DNA of 64,000 nt, taken from the NCBI RefSeq assembly GCF_000092125.1, contig NC_014212.1, positions 1,136,001 to 1,200,000 of the forward strand. Direction: 5' to 3'. Each line of letters begins with the position of its first letter. Position 1 is the stretch's first letter. Source of the DNA: Allomeiothermus silvanus DSM 9946 (GTDB lineage Bacteria > Deinococcota > Deinococci > Deinococcales > Thermaceae). The notes below the pieces were generated by a model. That model had not been told where the DNA came from, did no database searches, and saw only the letters and a program-made list of their open reading frames with translations. Positions 59,568-64,000 of this stretch are shown here, one piece after another. The translations under genes and the position numbers were made by a program.

Positions 59568-60173
59568 TGGCTAGCCAAGCCAAGCTGATCGAGGAATTGC
59601 GCGCCCGCGTGGCCGAACTGGAAGCCCGTCTGGCTGCGCTCGAGCCCGCCCCCGGCTCCACATCAGGGCAGCCGGGGGAGGTGCGCGTAGGCGGGCAGCC
59701 GGTGCGGCTCAGGCCGCTTTCCCCAGCCCAGTGGGTGCTGGCGTTGAAGGAGCTGCCCGGTTTCCTGCTGGCGTACGCCGTGCAGGAAGCGCGGGGCCAG
59801 GAACCCGAGGAGGCATTGCTCGAGCGGCTGGTGAACACCGCGCGGCAGTGGGTGGTGGCCTGCGCCATAGACCCCTGCGACCCGGCGATGCTCACCATCC
59901 CCGAAGCTCAGCAGGTGCTGGTGGAGGTGAGCCGCCAGAACGGGCTGGACGCGCAACTGGCGGAGTTTTTTCGCCAGCGACTCGGCCAAACTGCTGGATC
60001 AGGCAGCGCGGCGCTACGGAGTCCGCCCCAGCCAGATGCTCGGGCTAACTGATTCGCGGCTAGCGCTAGCATTTGACCTGGGGCTGGCCGATCACTGCCT
60101 GCGCTGGGAGCTCGAGGAGGGATTAGGCGAGTTTTGGTGGATTAGCGTATTGCGCGCATTCACCGGCAAATAG
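59567..60173 (+). CDS. Tail assembly chaperones G and G-T (programmed frameshift)
   Basis: The zero-frame product (161 residues, stop at 60052) begins MASQAKLIEELRARVAELEA, with PLSPAQWVLALKELPGFLLA in its core. At TTTTTTCGCC (59966-59975) a +1 or -2 shift enters a second frame reading FASDSAKLLDQAARRYGVRP, SQMLGLTDSRLALAFDLGLA and onward to a TAG at 60171. This extension is the classic T half of lambda-like G/GT chaperones, which bind the tape measure. The -1 frame soon stops. Confidence 0.8.
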
Positions 60174-60181
60174 GGGGGACT

Positions 60182-63100
60182 GTGGCCGAGCAGCTGAACC
60201 TGGGAGACCTCATCTATCATCTGGGATTTGCCAACCAGGATGAGTTTCTGCAGGCTCTGCAACGAGTGCTTGAGCAGGCTGAGGCCAAGGCCAAATCGGG
60301 CGGAGGCGCCGGAGGCCGCGAGTTCGGGGAGGCGTTCGAAAACGAGGCCAAAAAAGCCCTCGCCGGAACCGGGTCGCAGCTGGTGCGCTCGCTGGGGCTG
60401 GACGCCGTTGGGGTGTTCCTCGGCAACGCCCTGTATAACGCATTCCAAAATGCGCTGGGCGCGACCAAACAGTTCATCGGGCAGTCCGTAAACGAGTTTG
60501 CCCGCTATGAACAGGGGTTAGTCCAGCTGAGGCTGGCTGGCGAGGAGAACCTGGGGGCCGCCGCCGCCAAGATCAAGGAGATTGCGGAAGCTTCGAAAGT
60601 CTTCAGCGAGACCGACGTAAGCCTCACCCTGGGTGAGCTGGTCAAAGCTGGATTCGACGCCAGCACCGCGATGGAGCTGACGGCTAAATCCACCAACCTG
60701 GCCAGCGCGGAAATCGACACCGCCACCGGCAAATTCCTTGACCTCACCAGCTCGGCCAAGTCGGTCTCGGACATCCTCTCTGGCCTGGACTACAACGTCA
60801 GTCAGGCCGGGCGGGTCATTGACGTGCTGGGCAAAACCTCGCAGGACTCCAAACTGTCGCTCTCCGACCTGGTCCCGGCCATTGCCAGCGTCGCGGGGAC
60901 GGCTAGAGGGGTGGGCCTCGAGGTCGAGGACCTGGGGGCGACCTTCGCCGCGCTCAAAGATCGGGGTATCCCCGCCGCCGAAGCGGCCACCGGGCTGCGT
61001 TCAGTCATCAACTCGCTGATTCAGCCCCCGGCTACAGCTAAAGACGCGTTTGAAAAGTTGGGGCTCGTCTTCATCAAAGCCGACGGGAGCACCCGCAGCT
61101 ACGCCGAGGTGCTGCAAAACCTCAACCGGGTGGTAGCCGCCGGGCCCAGGGGGGTTCAGCTATTGGCCCAGGGGATGGACACCTTCGCGCTCAACACCGC
61201 CGTGGCCCTGGGCAAATCCTCGAGCGCCATTGGCGACTTCAAACAGAATCTGGAGAACGCCAGCGGGGCCACCGAGGAGCTGGGGAATACCCTGAAAAAC
61301 ACGGCCCTAGGGAAATTCCAACAACTCGAGGCCGAAATCGCTAACACCCGGCGAGAGATTGGGCAAAACCTGCAGCCCGCCATCGCCCTGTTCCTGGAGA
61401 ACGTGGCAGGGCCGTTCGCCCGCTGGGTGGGGAATATCGCCGCCGGATTCCGCGCCGCTTCCGTATCGGTGCGGGACTACCGCCAGGAGATCGAGGCTGT
61501 TCGGAACGGCACCGCGCCGATTAACACCCAAACTCGCCTACTGCGCGAGGCCGTGCAGCAGCTCGAAAAAACCACCAGTAAAGAAGGGCAGCCGCTAAAG
61601 GTTGGACCGATCACGGTAGGGCGCTTTTTCGTGACTGGCTCGCTCGAGGGCGACCTAAAGCTGCTCGAGGAACAGCGCAAAAGACTGCAGGAAGCCGAAG
61701 CGAAACTGCAAGCGGCTAACGCCAAAACGCCGCCCCCGCGTAAGGAGCCCCCGCCGTCCCCAAAACCGCTCGCCATTCCCGACGAAGACCCGGTGATCAG
61801 GCAGGCCAGAGAGCTGCAGGACCAGCTAAAGATTCTCCAGTATCGCTACACCCTGGGCCGACTTTCCGCTGAGCAATACCGCGCCGAGTTAGAGAAGCTG
61901 CAACGCCAGCTGCAGGCTCTGGAGAAGGCGGCCACCACCACCGAGCGCAAATCTGCGGTGCTGGGCGGGCTAACTGACATTAGGAAGACCCTTGAGGATA
62001 TTTCCAGGTCAGATTTTGAAACTCGCATAAAGGCCCTCAGCGACGAACTCGAGCGGCAGAAAAGGCTTTTTGCCGATACCCGTGATATCAACCAGTATGC
62101 GGGCGCGTTGGCGAGCGTGGAGAAAAAAGCTCAAACTCTGGGCAAAACCGCCACCACGGAGCAGGCCAAAAAAAGCGTCCGCGAACTGCTCGACCAGATC
62201 GCCACAGGCCGGAAGGAGTTGCAAAAAACCCTCGAGGAAGGCGGCACCCAAGCGGCAGAAGTTCTCTCGGAGCAGGCCCGAGCTCGCCTGCAAGCCATCT
62301 ATGGCGATGGGATACAAGCCACCATCGCCGCCGTGCGCCGCAGCTATCCCGACTTCAAGAGCGCGTTTGAAGACCTGCTCAAAGACGGCTTGAAGTTTGA
62401 CGATGCCCAAATGCTGGCCGCCCTGGCATTCCCCTCTAGCTTTTTGGAAGGGCTGGCAGAGACCTGGGGGGAGGGGCTCAGCACCGCCGCCCAGCGGGCC
62501 GGGGAACGGGCCCTGGATGAGTTTTACCAGATCCCTGAGCGGCTGCAGAAACAGACCGATGCGGTGCTGCTCCGGCTGCGGGTGAGCGAGATGAGCCCTG
62601 AGGAGCTGTTGGGGCTCTCGCCGCAACTGCTGGAAAAGTATGTCAAGGAACTCGAGCAGTACGGGATAGACGCGGAAAACGAGATCGACCGGCTCAGGAC
62701 GGCCATCGCCACCCTCACCGCTGATCCCGCCGTAATTGAGCGGGCCATACGGGAGAGTGCTGAGTACGGCGACGAGATTGTAAAAACCGGGCGCAAGGTG
62801 GCCGACGGCACCGACTACGCCCGCACCGGGCTGGATGAGTTCAGGAAGTCTCTGGAGGCCCTGGCCGCCGCGGCGGGCACCCCGCTAGCGGCCATCCAGC
62901 AGCTAGCCGTGCTCGAGGGGAACCTCAAGGACGCGCTGGCCCTGGGATTCAGCTCTCCCCAGGAAGCCGAGCGGGCTCAAGCCCAGCTCGAGGTCCTCTC
63001 CGGCTTGCTCGACAAGCTTAGCAATTCTCTGCGAGTCACCGAGGCTCCCCTCGACCGCTTCGTTCGCAAGCAGGGGGAGGTACGGGACGGCTTGCAGGTG

Positions 63101-63919
63101 ACCATCGAGGGATTCACCTACTACCTCGACACCCTCGAGCAGTTCGCGGCCCTCGCAAGCAATCTCCCCGATGATGCGCTCATCGGGCTATTTAGCGGCC
63201 TCGAGGCTGAGGCCGAGCGGGGCAACGAGCAAGCTAGGGCGCTACTCGAAACGCTGCGGCAGATCATCCTGGCTAGGGGCCAGGCGTTTGGCGAGGCCCC
63301 CAACCTGGGGGCCACCGATTATCGCAAGCTCGAGCGCGAGGGTTACGGCATGGATCAGGGCCGTGAGGCGTTCGAGAAAGACCGCCAGAAACGAGAAGAT
63401 GATGCTCAAAAACAGCTTGAGCAATTCGAGGCCCAGCTCACCGATATCGCGCTATCCTTTCCCAAAGCCCTGGTAAGCGGGATTCTCTCCGGGGACGTGG
63501 CGGGGGCCCTAAAGCAAGCGCTGGGCTCGGCCACCGACTTCTTCCTCAACAAGATGCTGGAAGCCATCCTGGGGCCCATAGCCGAAGAGTTCTCCAAAGT
63601 CATCGCCAAGCAGGGACTAGGGGCGGCGCTGGGCGGCTCATCCATTCTAGGGGCATTAGGGCCCATCGGGCTGGCGGTGGGGGCCGGGCTGCTGCTCTTC
63701 GACTTCCTCTTCAACAAACCCCAGCCCGCATCAGAAAAAGCCGCCGCTGAACGCTCGAGCTTGCAATCCTCAACCCCCTCCATCACCTACAACGTCGAGG
63801 CCGTCCTGAACGCCACGCTGCAGGGGGATCTCAAAGACCCGGCGACTCGGGCCGAGTTGCGCGGCCTGATGCGCCAGGTGGCGCTAGATGTGCTCAAGGA
63901 GGTGCAACTCGTCAAATGA
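60182..63919 (+). CDS. Tape measure protein
   Basis: 1245 residues from GTG 60182 behind GGGGGG, by far the longest prophage gene. The conserved TMP segment is in the first third: LTLGELVKAGFDASTAMELT, YNVSQAGRVIDVLGKTSQDS, DLVPAIASVAGTARGVGLEV and FEKLGLVFIKADGSTRSYAE. Long charged helices follow (LEKLQRQLQALEKAATTTER), then hydrophobic segments (GGSSILGALGPIGLAVGAGLLLFD) near the end. It sets tail length and helps eject DNA. Its length predicts a tail of roughly 180 nm by the usual rule. Confidence 0.9.
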   Translation: MAEQLNLGDLIYHLGFANQDEFLQALQRVLEQAEAKAKSGGGAGGREFGEAFENEAKKALAGTGSQLVRSLGLDAVGVFLGNALYNAFQNALGATKQFIGQSVNEFARYEQGLVQLRLAGEENLGAAAAKIKEIAEASKVFSETDVSLTLGELVKAGFDASTAMELTAKSTNLASAEIDTATGKFLDLTSSAKSVSDILSGLDYNVSQAGRVIDVLGKTSQDSKLSLSDLVPAIASVAGTARGVGLEVEDLGATFAALKDRGIPAAEAATGLRSVINSLIQPPATAKDAFEKLGLVFIKADGSTRSYAEVLQNLNRVVAAGPRGVQLLAQGMDTFALNTAVALGKSSSAIGDFKQNLENASGATEELGNTLKNTALGKFQQLEAEIANTRREIGQNLQPAIALFLENVAGPFARWVGNIAAGFRAASVSVRDYRQEIEAVRNGTAPINTQTRLLREAVQQLEKTTSKEGQPLKVGPITVGRFFVTGSLEGDLKLLEEQRKRLQEAEAKLQAANAKTPPPRKEPPPSPKPLAIPDEDPVIRQARELQDQLKILQYRYTLGRLSAEQYRAELEKLQRQLQALEKAATTTERKSAVLGGLTDIRKTLEDISRSDFETRIKALSDELERQKRLFADTRDINQYAGALASVEKKAQTLGKTATTEQAKKSVRELLDQIATGRKELQKTLEEGGTQAAEVLSEQARARLQAIYGDGIQATIAAVRRSYPDFKSAFEDLLKDGLKFDDAQMLAALAFPSSFLEGLAETWGEGLSTAAQRAGERALDEFYQIPERLQKQTDAVLLRLRVSEMSPEELLGLSPQLLEKYVKELEQYGIDAENEIDRLRTAIATLTADPAVIERAIRESAEYGDEIVKTGRKVADGTDYARTGLDEFRKSLEALAAAAGTPLAAIQQLAVLEGNLKDALALGFSSPQEAERAQAQLEVLSGLLDKLSNSLRVTEAPLDRFVRKQGEVRDGLQVTIEGFTYYLDTLEQFAALASNLPDDALIGLFSGLEAEAERGNEQARALLETLRQIILARGQAFGEAPNLGATDYRKLEREGYGMDQGREAFEKDRQKREDDAQKQLEQFEAQLTDIALSFPKALVSGILSGDVAGALKQALGSATDFFLNKMLEAILGPIAEEFSKVIAKQGLGAALGGSSILGALGPIGLAVGAGLLLFDFLFNKPQPASEKAAAERSSLQSSTPSITYNVEAVLNATLQGDLKDPATRAELRGLMRQVALDVLKEVQLVK

Positions 63920-64000
63920 GCAGCTACACGCCGATTACCATTACCCCGCTCAATCCAGCAGGCCCTGCCGTGATTCTGCCCATGCCGGAGTCGGTGGAGA
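63916..64000 (+). CDS. Probable distal tail protein, 5' end only
   Basis: ATG overlapping the tape measure TGA by four bases. Only MSSYTPITITPLNPAGPAVI and a few more residues are visible before the window ends. The position after the tape measure suggests a Dit-type protein. Confidence 0.45.
   Translation, partial: MSSYTPITITPLNPAGPAVILPMPESVE

Larger units (their letters stand above)
34200..64000 (+). mobile_element. Prophage of an HK97-type siphophage (right end outside the window)
   Basis: It runs from the 3' end of tRNA-Thr past the right edge. In order: integrase, CI/Cro switch, replication genes, candidate origin, terminase, portal, MuF, protease, capsid, connectors, tail tube, tail chaperones, tape measure. 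Insertions at 35858, 51652 and 53860 break a membrane gene, a zincin-like gene and the head protease, so it is probably no longer able to form virions. The matching attR is not visible. Confidence 0.9.

Overview
The window looks like chromosome plus integrated phage from a thermophile of the Thermaceae, most likely Meiothermus or a close relative. The support is GC-rich DNA, Thermus-type gene sets (mer cluster, malEFG with a cyclomaltodextrinase, mutS2, an M32 Taq-type carboxypeptidase), many promoters whose -10 box sits a few bases before the ATG (leaderless style), and a strong excess of the palindrome CTCGAG. The genus is inference; no 16S gene is present.

Chromosomal part (1-34199). A mercury cluster (partial thioredoxin-like gene, merA, small HMA protein, merR) is followed by an EamA exporter. 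The proton-translocating transhydrogenase operon pntA1-A2-B (4780-7590) lies between two inverted copies of one IS481-like element. From 7664 to 13268 the DNA is damaged by insertions: a truncated sugar ABC permease carries an IS701-like element, and an M32 carboxypeptidase is split by another IS481-like copy. Then come an S41 peptidase, a MazG-like pyrophosphohydrolase divergent from mgsA across a perfect palindrome, a large Ig-like/NHL-repeat lipoprotein, mutS2, and a maltodextrin module (GH13 enzyme, malG, malF, malE, all minus strand). Next are an SDR enzyme, a periplasmic redox patch (mono-haem cytochrome, IS-split cupredoxin, CHRD/SOD-like protein), a tandem-fused RdgB/HAM1 protein, rph, a fourth IS481-like copy and tRNA-Thr(CGT).

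Prophage part (about 34200 to the right edge, continuing beyond it). Integrase lies next to tRNA-Thr, followed by a CI/Cro switch with visible operators. The early operon holds an excisionase-like protein, small proteins, a RecD2-like helicase, a VRR-NUC nuclease and a primase-helicase. A repeat-rich AT island (45315-45640) is a strong candidate replication origin. The late operon of an HK97-type siphophage follows: terS, terL, portal, MuF, protease, capsid, connectors, major tail protein, frameshifted tail chaperone, tape measure and the start of the distal tail gene. Three insertions damage the prophage: an IS200/IS605 element in a membrane FxLYD gene, a TnpB-only element in a zincin-like gene, and an ISAs1 element in the head protease. 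The prophage is therefore probably defective.

The most interesting signals are the repeat-palindrome origin; a duplicated, precisely spaced phage promoter-like motif (46585 and 53190); a protease-capsid continuous reading frame with an internal ribosome site; a MuF-amber-zincin split; two TnpB insertions whose empty sites can be rebuilt, so their insertion motif and guide can be predicted; an IS whose transposase gene has no stop codon of its own; an HMA protein with a 14-residue insert between its metal-binding cysteines; and the genome-wide CTCGAG excess that skips the IS elements.
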